Of a DNA stretch of 64,000 bases, positions 10,731 to 22,541 are shown piece after piece. The position numbers and the translations under genes were made by a program. Numbering within the stretch: the first letter of the stretch is position 1; every line of letters starts with the position of its first letter. The notes beneath the pieces are model-generated. The model did not search any database. It was given only the letters and a program-made list of their open reading frames with translations, and was not told where the DNA came from. The DNA is from Martensiomyces pterosporus (Eukaryota; Kickxellomycota; Kickxellomycetes; Kickxellales; Kickxellaceae): the NCBI GenBank assembly GCA_025201845.1, contig MU603942.1, positions 126,253 to 190,252 of the forward strand. The letters are read 5' to 3'.

Positions 10731-13700
10731 GATGCGGTGGGTTAGAGATGAGGATATGTGCCGTGGAGAGCTGGCTGGAGAATGACGAAGAGTACAATGA
10801 GGAGGAGGTTGTGTTTTTGCAGCTGAGGACAATGCGGCAGGCCCTGGCTGAGTCTGTGGACGTGCTTGTCGCGGTATGACGCTACAGTAGCAGCTGCGCG
10901 CGTCCTTAAAAGGGAAGGTGGGCTTACTGCACAGCAGTCACAGGCAAAGGAAAATAAAGGATCCGTAGGAGGAATATATAGCAAAAAAAAAATAGAGCCG
11001 TGGGAGTGTGTTGACAGCTGTTAGAGCCTAGCAGGATTTGGAAGTAGGGCTCATGTAGAGGGTGGGAAAAACTCGATATTAGGAGGATGTGTGGGAGAGG
11101 AGCAAGGGTCAAGTTTTGTAGTTTGGACGGGGGTGGGAGAAGGACGGAAGGGGCATGGCTGCTGCTTTTGTGGAATCGGCAGCCAGCCGGGGGCGTGGAG
11201 GGCGCCAAAAGTCCCACGCTCCGCGTGCTAGCAAAAGAAAAATAAAAGCACCCATGCACGCAGGAATATTGGCAGACAATAAAAAAGCTTGGAATGGCTG
11301 CTGATCATCTCTTCCAAGCTCGTTCCGCTGGCTGCATCAGGCAGCAGGCAGCAGGCAGCGCCAGCAGACTCACCAGCATTATCGCCGCCAGGCAAGGCTC
11401 GCGTAGGAAGTATTTTGTCCACACATGCATATTCCGGTGTGCGGCTAGTTTTGGGCTGCTTCACTGACGTGAGGCCAGCCGAGCGAGGTTGGGAGCGGGC
11501 GGGCGGGCGAAGCACAGACAGCACAGCCGGGCCAACCAGGCGGCTGGGATTTACATGGATATTTGTCATACCTGATTCCCATTCGGGAAGAGAAGGAGTG
11601 ACAGGAACAGAGAGGACAAGCGCCAGAGGCTTGCGTGTGCACACACTGGAGCGCCAAGCGCAGGGGAGGGAGGCAATCTGCTAATTGGCGGGAAGTGTGC
11701 CTGGCTGCCTGTGCTGCTCTGCTGCTCAGACATGCAAGCATGTATTTGGAAGGGCGTGTGCACATGCTCGCGGGCGAAGCGAGGGCTATATATATATGGA
11801 GCGCATACAGGCGGCAAACAGCAGCTGTCCAGGCTGTCAACACAGCCAGAGGCAGCCGCAGCCACCTGCAACTGCGACTGCTATTGCTGCTGCTGCTGCG
11901 ATTGCTGCCAGCGCCGAGAGCGACAAGACCAGCGCAGCTGGCGGGGGAGGGGGAGAGACCGACAAGGACCGCCCCTGCTCCCCACAGCTCGACTAGCCAC
12001 CCTGTCTGTGATGCACGCACACATGTGGAAAGAATGACACACACAAACAGTACACGCAAGCCCCCGCAGCCCTCTGCTCCGCGCTTTATGCAACAGAGCA
12101 GCAGCAGCAGCAACGAGTTTTTGGCAGTCGCAAAAGCTGCTATTTTTGAGAACCCTAATGGCAATAGGAGCAGCGCATCGAGCGATTTACCTGTCGGCGG
12201 TGGGCGTGGATGGTGGTGCCAAAAGAAGGCGTAGAAAGGAACACCACAAACATCGGGTGTATCACCGTGCCAGAAAAGCGCCATACAAGCTGCTCTGGCA
12301 CGAGCCATCATATGAGGATGTGTGCAAAAGGCCCGCCGCTCGTGTGGTCTGGGCAGTGTGTAGCGTAGGAGAGGCAAGGGATTGCCAGCAGCACAGTGCC
12401 AGTGACTGCCACCAGCACACAAAGCAGAGTCTCCCGGAGAGGAGAGCGGGGAATGGCTGATGTGTTTTCCGATGGGCCGGTCAGCCACCACCGCAGGGCC
12501 GCAGAGGTCAGAGGTGCGGGCGGCTGCTGGAGGTGGTCAATGCGCAACGCCCTCCACCGCATCCGCGCTCCCCAGCCGGGCCGCATTTGCCTGGCCCCCG
12601 CGCATTGGCTGGGCAGGCAGCACATCCGCGATGTGGATCGCTATGGAGGTGCGCTGGCGCGGGCAATTGAAAATCGAGGTCATGCCCCTCCCCAATCAGG
12701 AAGGCAGCGCGGCAGCTGCGCTGTGTATGCACACGCTCGAGAGAAGCGAGGGAGGGAGCATGGAGGCGCACTTGGCAGCAGAGGCACCAGTCAACCGACT
12801 GCAAGCGAAGGGAGAGGGCAAGGGTGCTCGACAAGGCGCCTCTGCTGCGAGGGATAAATAGTCACGCGTGTTGGCGGAGGGAGTGGCAATTCGCCTCACA
12901 TACCGCAATCCACGATGTGAAATACGAGCTGCGCAATGGCGGAGCGACGCAGGCCAGAGTGGAATCTGCCGAGAAAAGAAAACAGGAGCACTACTTACAT
13001 TAATGAGTGCGGTGTGTGTGCGAGGGCTTGTCTGTTTTGCTCGCCGAATGCGTTCCAGTCAGCCAGGTGCAGCCTGCAGGATGCAAAAGCAGGTTGGCTC
13101 CGGTGTCGCGTTGCGGTAGCTGATATCTATAAATGCGAATGAGCAAGCAAGCGGAGAGCCGCCAAGTGGATGAGTAAGCGGGCGGGAGTGCGTGGGTTTT
13201 TATAAGCTAGATGCGCAAGAACGTGGCGCTGCGCAGCCTGTGCTCGCAGTGCAAAGCTATGTATGCCACAGCCACTGCAGCCTGGCATCATGGACAGCAG
13301 AGGTTACGAGGCTGATGGCAGCACCCATCCTCCACATGCATTGCTTTGTTCGGCCCCCGCATGCCGCTACGGCAACAAGGGGACCCATCTCTCGAAAAAG
13401 GACAAACCTATCAGCAGTAGAATCGCAGCATATCGCTGAGCCCACTCACCTTATAATTGCGCTGAGCAGATGACCGGTGCTACGCATCCAAACACATGTG
13501 TACAAGGGCAAGTGGGGTGGTTAGCCTGGCAACTCGATGCGATGCAGGCACCCAGACAGCTGCCAAAGGAGGGCAGGTAGCCGAGCTAGTGCGCGGTCAT
13601 TGGCAGAGAAGAGCCGGCGCAAGTGAAGGAAGTGCGGCGCGCTGCGATCCAGCTCGCCGCCTGGGTGGAGCTGAGAGAAGACGCATGCAGGGAAAAGGCA

Positions 13701-14507
13701 CCAACGAGCACACTTTGCAGCAGAGAATCCGACATGCAAGATTGGAGAGCGACGGGACGCCAGAGGAGTAGGGTCGACAAAAGAACGGAAAAGCCACCCT
13801 TTGTTTTGTGCCCCTTTGCGTCAACTCTAAACAGACAAAGGAGGCAAAAACAAGGCAGCGCCTATTTCCGAGAAGAGGAAATAGTACTTTTCACACTGGC
13901 CCTTGCCTGATCGATGGCTGGGGCCAAAGCGGAGCAGCGTACACACGGGTGGCGGGTGCAATGCGTGCATACCAGCTCGTGTCTAGCCGAGCATGACGGA
14001 GAATCCGGCTGTACAAGCAGAGCATACGTACCTTCGCGGTGCTGTGTCTCTAGTGCCAGAGTGAAAACCCGCTGACGGCAATGGCGACCAGCCTGGCAGT
14101 AAAATGTGCGTATCTACAAAGAGGCGTGGAGGGGCGAATGGGTGGTATCTCAGTTACTATACCAGCAACGCACCGCTGTCCTTTTCCTCCGCGTATCAGC
14201 TATGATGGCCCCTTGCTGCCCTGTTCTGTTCGAGGGATTGTAAAACTACAACAATTAAAAGCGAGGACGAGGGGCAGGCGTGGCCGTTAGAACGGACTTT
14301 CAGAGGCGCAGAACAAATAAATAACAGAAAAATGAACGGAACCGAAATTCAGCAAACGAAGAGTGACGCGTGCTTGCTAAGCTGTACAAGAGTGCCTGAA
14401 ATAGAGAGCGAGTGGTCGTTGCAGGGAAGGAGTGGCAAATCCTCCCAGCTGAGCAGGCAGAAACAGGGATAGCAGGATTAGTGTATGAGTAGGAATTAGG
14501 CACGCGA

Positions 14508-14531
14508 TGCTGCTGCTGCTGCTGCTGCTGT
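14508..14531. repeat. CTG trinucleotide run
   Basis: About eight perfect units of TGC in non-coding DNA. Confidence 0.9.
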
Positions 14532-17500
14532 GCTTATAGAGGGGTGGATGGACAAAAGCTGACAGACGGCGCCAAGCGGTGATGGTGGTTATGCCGATGC
14601 TGGGTAACGAGACGATGCAATGGTAAAATGAAGCGAAAGTGCCAGAAAGACCGTGCAAAAGCACTCCTGGGACGCCTGGCAGTTTTATACAAGGCGGGTG
14701 CAGTCTACTCTACAAGAGAGGGTCAGCGGCCACAACCGCACTACACGGTGCTCGTCTCCATCCGGAGTCTAAAAAGCAATGTATGTGCGCGCGTGCGCGT
14801 GTGCGTGGTTGTGGTGGTGACTCTGACTTGCGAGTCCGAGCGAAGCGGGAGGGAGAATAATGGGCGCAAACGCAAAATGGAATAGCAGGGGATTGAGGAG
14901 GGTGTGCGAGGGTTGCTGGCAAGGGTAGAGTGCCTGCCACGAGCTGGAAAGCAAGAGGAGATCGATTAGATGTGCTATGGGCGGACAAAGAAGCGCACGC
15001 TCAGGCGAGGACTAGGACAACGGCTGACAAGGAGAATAAAAAGATCCTTGCAGGCAAACAAGCGCGCATACAACACAAGGGCGGGCAGGCGGGCGTGAGG
15101 TGAGGATGGGGAAGGGTGCGAGGCATGCCAGCCAGCCAGCTACTATTCTGTCGGTTGATAGCACCCAACCGAAATGTGCTTGGGTAGTTTGCGAGAGCCG
15201 GACGCAGACGAAGCTGTCTTTTGGCTCAGGAATCAATGGGAGCTAGCGAGCAAAAACGGTAGGGGTGTCTGCAGCACAAACGGCGTCTGTGTGCATGCTG
15301 TGATGTGTGGAGGAGCTTGCGCATGCAAAATGCCGCCATGTCCCTTTTGGACGTACGACACAGGCCGCTGGAGAAGGGGGAGGTGGACCCAGGAGAACAC
15401 AGGACCCAAAGCAGAAATGAGCGGAGCCAAAGAGCTGCACTAGTGCGTCAGCTGACACGGCTGCACCCGGTGTTGCTTTTCGACCTCATAGTGCAGCAGC
15501 CGCAAACCAGGCTGGCCAACCAACACAGAGTAGGGGAGGGCGAGAGAGGAAGGGTTATATCCTGGCTTGCATGAGGGAGCGGGAGTGGCAGCGAAAGAAC
15601 CTGTATGAAGCACCTCATTGCACCTGCAGAATTAGGACATGCTGCATGCATCATTGACATTCAAGGCAGAATGCTTTGCTTTGTCTCCTCCTTTGTAAAA
15701 TAATGGCAAACGGGGAGAAGGATACCGGATAGTTTGAAGGAATAATGCACGAATGGGCGACGACGAGGATAATATGTTGTGCCCACACACATCCAAATCA
15801 AATGAGCGACATGGCATGGACAGCCGCCGCCATGGAGAACCCATGGAGAAAAGGAGCGCACAGGCGGGCAGGAGCTCAGCGCAGCAGCCCCCTAAATGCA
15901 AGCATATGGTGTCGTTGGAGGGAACAGCCTTCGCTGCCCAAACCACGCCTAATGGGCATGCAAGTCAGCAGGAGCCATGCCCAAAAGCACCAGCATTCCA
16001 GTCCACACCCCTCAAGGACCCTAACCACACCATCTGCCGTCTATATGAATGCAGACATAAGTAGTGCAAGGCAGGGGAGGCAGAGAAATGGACAATCGAA
16101 AAGGTGGCTAGAAACAGCGCAGGCGAGAGGGGGAGCAGCTAGGGACGTGGTGTGCGCGCATGGCTTTATGCATGGCTTGGTGGTTCTTTATTTTGCGCCT
16201 AGCAAGCGACAACGAGGGTTGGATGCGACAATGAGAGGCGGTGGAGCGATGATGACTGCTGGAGCCAAGGCCAGTAAGCGACAAAGAGAGCAGCAGCAGC
16301 AGCAGCACTGAATTTGCAAGGGCCAGACACTCGAGACCAAAAAAGGAACTAATTGAGGCATTATTGGGATTGCCTCTTTGTCCTGGCCTGAATATCCGTC
16401 GTCTTCGCCGCTGAGCTGCATTGCCCAACGCCATGAATGAAATGGTGCCCAATTTGCCTGAGCTGCAAGGTGACTTACCTCTCGCCACAATAGCGCAACC
16501 GCAAACACCACCACCACCACACACGTTCGCAAACGGGTTGGAAAGCGCAAGACGGCATGAATAAGGCCAGCAGCAGAGGCTGAATCCTTACCCTTGCTCC
16601 AACAGACATACATGCACTGTATGTACAAGCGCAAATAAATGCACGCACACACGCACACATCTTCGCTCACACGTCCACTTTCGTGGGGAGGTGGGGTGTG
16701 CACTCAAAACTCGATGCACCCGCAGCAGCAGCCATTCAATGGTATTCGAGGCTATAATTGGTGCGTCTGGGAGAACAGGCGCTACGTGAATATACTATAC
16801 CTTTAATGCTTTTGTTGAAATCGAGGTCGAGTGCACAGATGACGCCGAGTCACGCTGCTTCTACAACAACAACAATCAGATGTCAAATACATAAAGGAGC
16901 CAAGTGCATATAGCAAACACGCCATCAATGCCATGAGTAACCAAACAGGGCAGCCGGCGTGCAAGTTCACAAAAAAATAGGGTGTTTGCTACGTATAGTG
17001 AACAATGCGGCTGCTTGGATCGGGGGACACGCCGAGATGAGGAGTGTAGCGAGAGGGGAGGCCCTTGTAGAACAGGGCAATATAAAATGCGCTCAATTGT
17101 TCCTCTGGATGAACAAAGACTCGAGAGCGGCTGGCCTGGGGGTGCGATGGCGTGGCAGGTGAGCAGCCCTGCTGGAAATAGTGCATGCACTCGTCACAAT
17201 TCCCAGTATGAAATAAGAGCGCAAACCCACCGGTATGCATGCATTGTGTCGCGCAAAATGGCGGTAGACTAGGCGATTGCGGTGATTACGCAGCCGATGG
17301 CATCTCGCCTCCGCTCGACGCAAAAAGCGCAGGGTGATGCAGGAGAGGGGATGACGGGGATGGGCAGAGCAGCCATGCAACAGGTGCTTTGGCAGCGGAG
17401 AAAGAGCAAGAAAAGGACGAGGGGGAGCGCGCCGCCATGGCTGCATACGAGCAATGGCCAGAGAGGTAAACGCGTGCAGAATACGCGGCGAGGGACAAAG

Positions 17501-19649
17501 CGAAGCACGATGTAAAAAAGAGCCCCTTCTAAAACAATTGCGGCATCCTGAATGCTCAAAAAAAAAACAACGACAATGGCTGCTAAGTTTCTTTTTTTGT
17601 CCAGGTGCTGGTTCGTCTATGCTGTCTGCGCACCACGTTGCTACTATAGAGCAGCAAAGCGTGCTGATCTGTAATAGCGAGCGCGTGTTTCTAGCTAGAA
17701 CCATCGGCAGCAGCGCCAATGACAATGGCTTACATTATATGGCCTCCGCACGGATTCACAGTATCCGGGTTGCTGTAGCACGGTGGAAGAAGAACAAAGC
17801 GCCCGATAGACATGATTTATGCCATATGTTCTAAGCGAGTAGGGCGAATGCGTGAGGGCGAGGGGATGGAATTGAGGCAAGGAGTTGCAGGGGGGTTTTA
17901 CCTTTGTGGCTGCTGTAGCGGACAAAATATGCCGTCGCTTCTACGGCTATGCGCACCTATGTCAAGCACCAACAAGCTATCAGGCTATTACTACACCGTA
18001 CAAAAAAGGAGCTGCCTTTGTTCAGTGCACGCACGGGATGCGATCCGCCTTGGAATATATCCGAGCGGAGCTGCATCATTAGTCCTGTGCAAGCCTACCT
18101 TGTTCTGCTCGGGAGCAGGTAAAGAGCAAATGGCGCACGCACAATGCGCAAATCGCGGCTGCAAAGTTCCAAGGCGGAGCAGTAGATGGCTCCGCTAGTC
18201 CGAGGCAAGGAGCTTGGTGGTATAGCGGAGTAGAACAAAGAGAGAGGGATGCGGTATGAATGTGTGAAATCTGTTGTAAGGGTGAAGATGAGAAGCAAAA
18301 GGAAAGGAAAGGCAAGAGATGCAGGCACACGCTGACCGTTAAAAATCGGCCAACGCTTGCTGCCACCAATCTTCTTAGAGGTGCCAAGCAGGGAGGAGCG
18401 CAAAGAGTAAACAAATGGCAGCTAGTGCTGAAAATGCAGGAGCGAAATCGCAAACAGGCAGACAGTGTCCTCTGCTCAAGGGTATGGTGGCTGACTCCAG
18501 CTGTGCAAATGGCGCTTATATAACTGCGTATCTATTTTCTGATAACGCCTGGCAGAGCCCGTTTGTAACCGTTCGCCTACGCCGCTCTATCGAGAGCTAG
18601 TGTTTTAAGAAAAGGCAACGAGTATCTCCGAGCCGAGAAGAATAAACAAAATGCAAATGTATGTAGACGATCAGCTGAGTATCAAGTGTTCTTTGGGTGC
18701 ATATGGATTCTGCTGCTGGAGTGTATGGCAGATGTGGCTGTGTTTACATGAGGCAGTACAAGCAGGAAGAGAAAAGACGTGTACGATGTGTGGGCAGCGA
18801 GAGGGGGCAGGCGGCGAGGCAATGGAAACATCAAGAGGGCGAAGCAGTTGCCTGAGCGTGTGGTGGCTCCTCTCTGCTCAGAAGACAGGCCAGAGGAACA
18901 AGGAGCGGGGGAGCGGAGCAGGGTGGCCAGAAAGTAGCAGAGCTCAGACCCAGAAAACGTAAACAAAAGCCCTCTGCCCTCTCCACACACGTTTACCGCT
19001 TCAGGCACATGGATAAAAGAAGCATGCAGCACTGTTTACGTCTCTCTCCTTGCCAGCGAGTCAGAAGCAGCAAGGGCTTGTTTGGTGTGCAGGGTGCTGT
19101 AGCTGGCAATTTTTCAATTCTCCAGCTGACTCCTTTTCTGGTTAGCAGTGAGGAGAATGCAATAGCCAGGAGGAAGAAAAGGAAGGGGGTTCCGATATGT
19201 GGTGGCGCTGCAACATCTGACAATAGGAATTCGCATGCTGGTGGATAAATGCATGCCTCTCGCACCAGCACGGCAGGTGCGCAATACAATGGGCATGTCT
19301 ACTAATTACCTCTTGATTCGTGAGCGCTCTCAGGCCCAAGCAGCGTGCTCTGTGACTGCCCGCTCGAACAGCGAGCTCGACAGGCGGAAAAAAAAAAACA
19401 AGATGGCGCAATAGCAGCGGAATGCAACCAAGAGAACAATGGCAAGAGTGGCGGGCCAAGAATGGGCAGCAGCGACTGCAGGCAGCAGCCAAGAGCAAGA
19501 GGAAGGGCTTGGCTGGCAAGCCTTGTCGGCAGCCAAGAGCTGAGCAGAGAGGCGTCCCACAGATGAAGGAGAGGCAGTCGAATGGCTTGGCACAATACGA
19601 CAAGGAGGCCAAGCCTTCAAACAGACGGGTGGCGCCCTGGGTGGGAAAG

Positions 19650-19702
19650 GTGCTGTGTGCTGTGTGCTGTGTGCTGTGTGCTGTGTGCTGTGTGCTGTGT
19701 GG
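19650..19702. repeat. 7-base tandem repeat (TGTGTGC)
   Basis: About seven head-to-tail copies of a TGTGTGC unit, essentially perfect, in the gene desert. Confidence 0.9.
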
Positions 19703-20071
19703 AGAGTCTGGCCTGGATATGCCGCCGCTGTTCCTCCAGCCTGTATTGTCTCCTGGAAACAATCGGGTTCTCCTAGCAGGATGTCCTGCCCTCCCTTTTG
19801 TGTTTGCACGCTCAATCAGCTAGATTATCTAACAATCTGACACTAATAATAGTAACTCGGAAACGCCATGTTTGGGCAAGAAGCGAAAGCGAATTATTAT
19901 CAAGCATGACGGCAAATGCTGAGCTCGTGCGCCATTAGTCTCCAGCTGTGTATTTCTGTGCTATCGCAATAGCACGGATTCGCTGTGTTCTGGCTGCTTA
20001 CCTTGGTATCAGCGAAAGAAAGATGCAAATAGCAGCAGTGAGGCTGGCTGGATCGATAGTGGGCGAGAAAA

Positions 20072-20245
20072 GGTGGACAGCAGCAGGTTGGCTCTGCTAA
20101 TGGAGTAAGCTAGTAGCAGGGCGAATGCCAATTATGCATGAGGCAAACGCAGAAGAAGGGTGGACAGCAGCAGGTTGGCTCTGCTAATGGAGTAAGCTAG
20201 TAGCAGGGCGAATGCCAATTATGCATGAGGCAAACGCAGAAGAAG
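20072..20245. repeat. Perfect 87-base tandem duplication
   Basis: 20072-20158 is repeated exactly at 20159-20245; both copies begin GGTGGACAGCAGCAGG and end AGAAGAAG. The copies show no differences, so the event is recent or an assembly effect. Confidence 0.95.
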
Positions 20246-21052
20246 AAAAAAAAACAATGTTAGCAAAAAGGAGCTATTGCAGTTGCCACATACAAGAAAG
20301 CCAGTGCAGGAGAGGAAAAGAAGCAAGGGAAGAACAGCAGTTTGGTGAGCAGACGACTATACCATGCAAAGGACACCTTGCCGGCAAGCCAGGGGCACAG
20401 CCCAATGCTACTTGCGGGAGTAACCTGAGCATACGCTAAGACAAGGCCACCGACTCCGCACAAGACACAAAGTGGGGTAACGAAGGGCATTGGAATACAA
20501 AGGGGCTAAAGCACAGCACCTGTGCGCGCAAGGAACAGTCTCCATGCTCGCGTTGCGCTGCCTAAGACGGCAAAATGAAAAGCGGATTGGCTGCTGATAG
20601 GCCACGGCTGAACCACAGCAAGCAGCTGTCTGGCTAGCAAGCAGAATAGCCTGGGCAAGCGCTGGGCTTGCATTTTGTCTGGTACTGTTCACACAGCAAT
20701 GTTTTTGTCTCTCGACTTGGGCGACGAAGTAGCAGCTACAACACGGGTGGAACCAGCCGCAATCTCCGCAAATGTGCACACACGCAAGAGTCGTCGCAAA
20801 GGAATGTCTACTGCGCTCTTGTAGCCTGACCAGCCAAAAGTGGAATGAGTGAGGTGGCCAGGATGCCTTTTAGCGGCTACTGCGAGAGCAAAAGAAGGCA
20901 ACACCTTTTTATTCGCCTGTCCTCCCACACCCCTCCTCTCTTGCTCCGTATTCAAAAACACCCTGTGTGAGAATCAATACACGCGACCCTCCTCCCTCTG
21001 GAGACTCGTGCATGTGTAACTTTGTCTAGCTAGGCTGGTTTATTTGCATGCA

Positions 21053-21079
21053 GAAAGAAAGAAAGAAAGAAAGAAAGAG
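21053..21079. repeat. GAAA tetranucleotide run
   Basis: About six units of GAAA followed by degenerate purines. Confidence 0.9.
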
Positions 21080-21203
21080 AAAGAGACGGAAAAGTGAAAA
21101 CTATGTACTGATGGATGAATGAGAGAAATATGTAAAAAGCATATGGTGAGCAGCTGTACGCATGCATCAGCAGCCATGGCGCTTGTGTATGTAGAAACGA
21201 GCC

Positions 21204-21604
21204 TTATGAAGAGGTAATAACGTTCACATAGTCCCAGGTGTCCTCAGTGGTAAGGTCAAGCAGGTGCTGATCGCACATGTGGTTGCGTGCCGAGTGGATG
21301 TTGCTGTGGCCCTCATAGCACAGCTTGCACAGGTACGTCTGGGTGGGTGGGGGCATAATTGAGGAACCCATCTTAGCTGATGGCGCTTGGCGTGTGCTTG
21401 AGGTGGCTGCTGTGTCCGGCGTGGCTGCTGCGTCCGGCGTGGTTGGTGTGTCCGGCGTTGTTGCTGTTTCGGGTGTCCCCGGTGACTCTGAGTCTTGGTG
21501 GTGGTGGTGGTTCTCGCTGTGGCGGGCTTTGGGTGGTGCTGTGGATGTTCGCGCAGAGCGATGATCCTGGTCCGTAGCAATCCTAGGAATTTTGCCGGTG
21601 AGAT
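21204..21604 (-). CDS. Probable last exon of a C2H2 zinc-finger gene
   Basis: A minus-strand frame ending in TAA at 21204-21206 encodes about 130 residues of clearly protein-like sequence: a His run, then Thr/Pro/Asp-rich repeats (TPETATTPDTPTTPD), then YLCKLCYEGHSNIHSARNHM and CDQH, which fits C-x2-C-x12-H-x4-H. The C-terminus is acidic and hydrophobic (DLTTEDTWDYVNVITSS). The frame is closed upstream by a stop immediately before a TTAG acceptor at 21605, and there is no early ATG, so this is most likely a 3' exon whose upstream exons I could not define. An internal ATG would give only 55 residues. Family not recognised. Confidence 0.5.
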
Positions 21605-22541
21605 CTAATCAAGACTTGCCACTAAATCTGGCTGAAGGGCTGGAGCAGGAGTGTGACCTGGTGTGCAAGGTAATGAATGAAGTGTGTGGATGACTCAGCG
21701 CTGGTGGTTTGCTTTGTGTATTATTGCACGCAAGGCTGGTCTAGATTGGCATAACGAGAGGGAGAGGGAGAGGGAGAGGGAGAGGGAGAGCAAAAGTGAT
21801 GGAAATGGCTATGTATAGATGAGTGCAATGTGTTACAATGAAACAAGAAATGCAGAACGCGAAATGATGCAAAAGAAAAGAGTGTAAAGAAAATGGTAAT
21901 GGTAAAACCAACTATACGAATGCAGGACTAATCATATCATTGATTCTATTGAGCGGTTCAAAGATGGAAAAAGGAAAAAGGATGCGTAAACCACAGTCTT
22001 TTAGGGAATGCTCGCTACCCGTGGGCTGGCATGGGTTTATATACAAACAGCCGAGCTCAGCACCTTGTCTAGGTTGTGGTTTGATTTCGCTGCTGCCGTT
22101 AGCACAAAGTAAGTAATAAAAAAGATTGGTGCTGGGTATATGCAGGAAGGGAAACATGCATCTATCTTTAGTGCAAACCGAAATCAGCCCCCACACCCAC
22201 GCGAAAAAATGAGGATAAGAGCGCACCTGGCTGTGGTGTGCTAGGCTTTAGACATCATAGGCGCACACCAAAATAACGACAAAGGCCTCGATCATCATCT
22301 ATTTTTAAACATGAGAGGAAAACGAAAAATGGAAGAAATCAATGCACCAAGCGAAATTACGTCCCGTGATTCTTGAGAGGACGTCTGTATTTACTCCACC
22401 TGCCCTCTCCTACACATGCCCTTGCAGATCTTTACACATCACATACGGGAAAATCAAGGGCGCCTTATTTTTAGCGCCATACACCTTGACATGAACAAGG
22501 ATGAAAAGAGTGGAAGGCAGCCTGCTTGATTCCCGCCGCTT
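21605..22541. other. Intergenic or intronic region upstream of the C2H2 exon
   Basis: Should contain the missing 5' exon(s) of the C2H2 gene and the 3' UTR of the KICS2-like gene. It contains a GAGGGA run at 21756-21790 (a CT-rich tract on the coding strand) and A/T-rich DNA at 21840-22000. I could not assign further exons with confidence. Confidence 0.45.
21756..21790. repeat. GAGGGA hexanucleotide run
   Basis: Nearly six perfect units; on the minus strand it is a CTCCCT polypyrimidine tract. Confidence 0.9.

Larger units (their letters stand above)
10731..21203. other. 10.5 kb gene desert upstream of the CSL gene
   Basis: I find no protein family and no open frame of convincing composition on either strand, and no tRNA or rRNA gene. 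Its left edge must hold the CSL promoter and 5' UTR. Base composition is not A/T-rich as degraded DNA often is. It contains many purine-rich stretches and simple repeats: a CTG run at 14508-14531, a TGTGTGC run at 19650-19702, an 87-base tandem duplication at 20072-20245 and a GAAA run at 21053-21079. CCAAT-type pentamers occur at about 12603 (ATTGG) and 12692 (CCAAT), near a G/C-rich patch at 12470-12650 that could be a distal promoter. Weak or lineage-specific exons could be hidden here. Confidence 0.6.

Noticed and set aside
10731..21203. Possible mobile element or CRISPR-like array in the gene desert
   Set aside because: No terminal repeats, transposase or reverse transcriptase motifs, and no regularly spaced repeats were found; only simple repeats and one tandem duplication.
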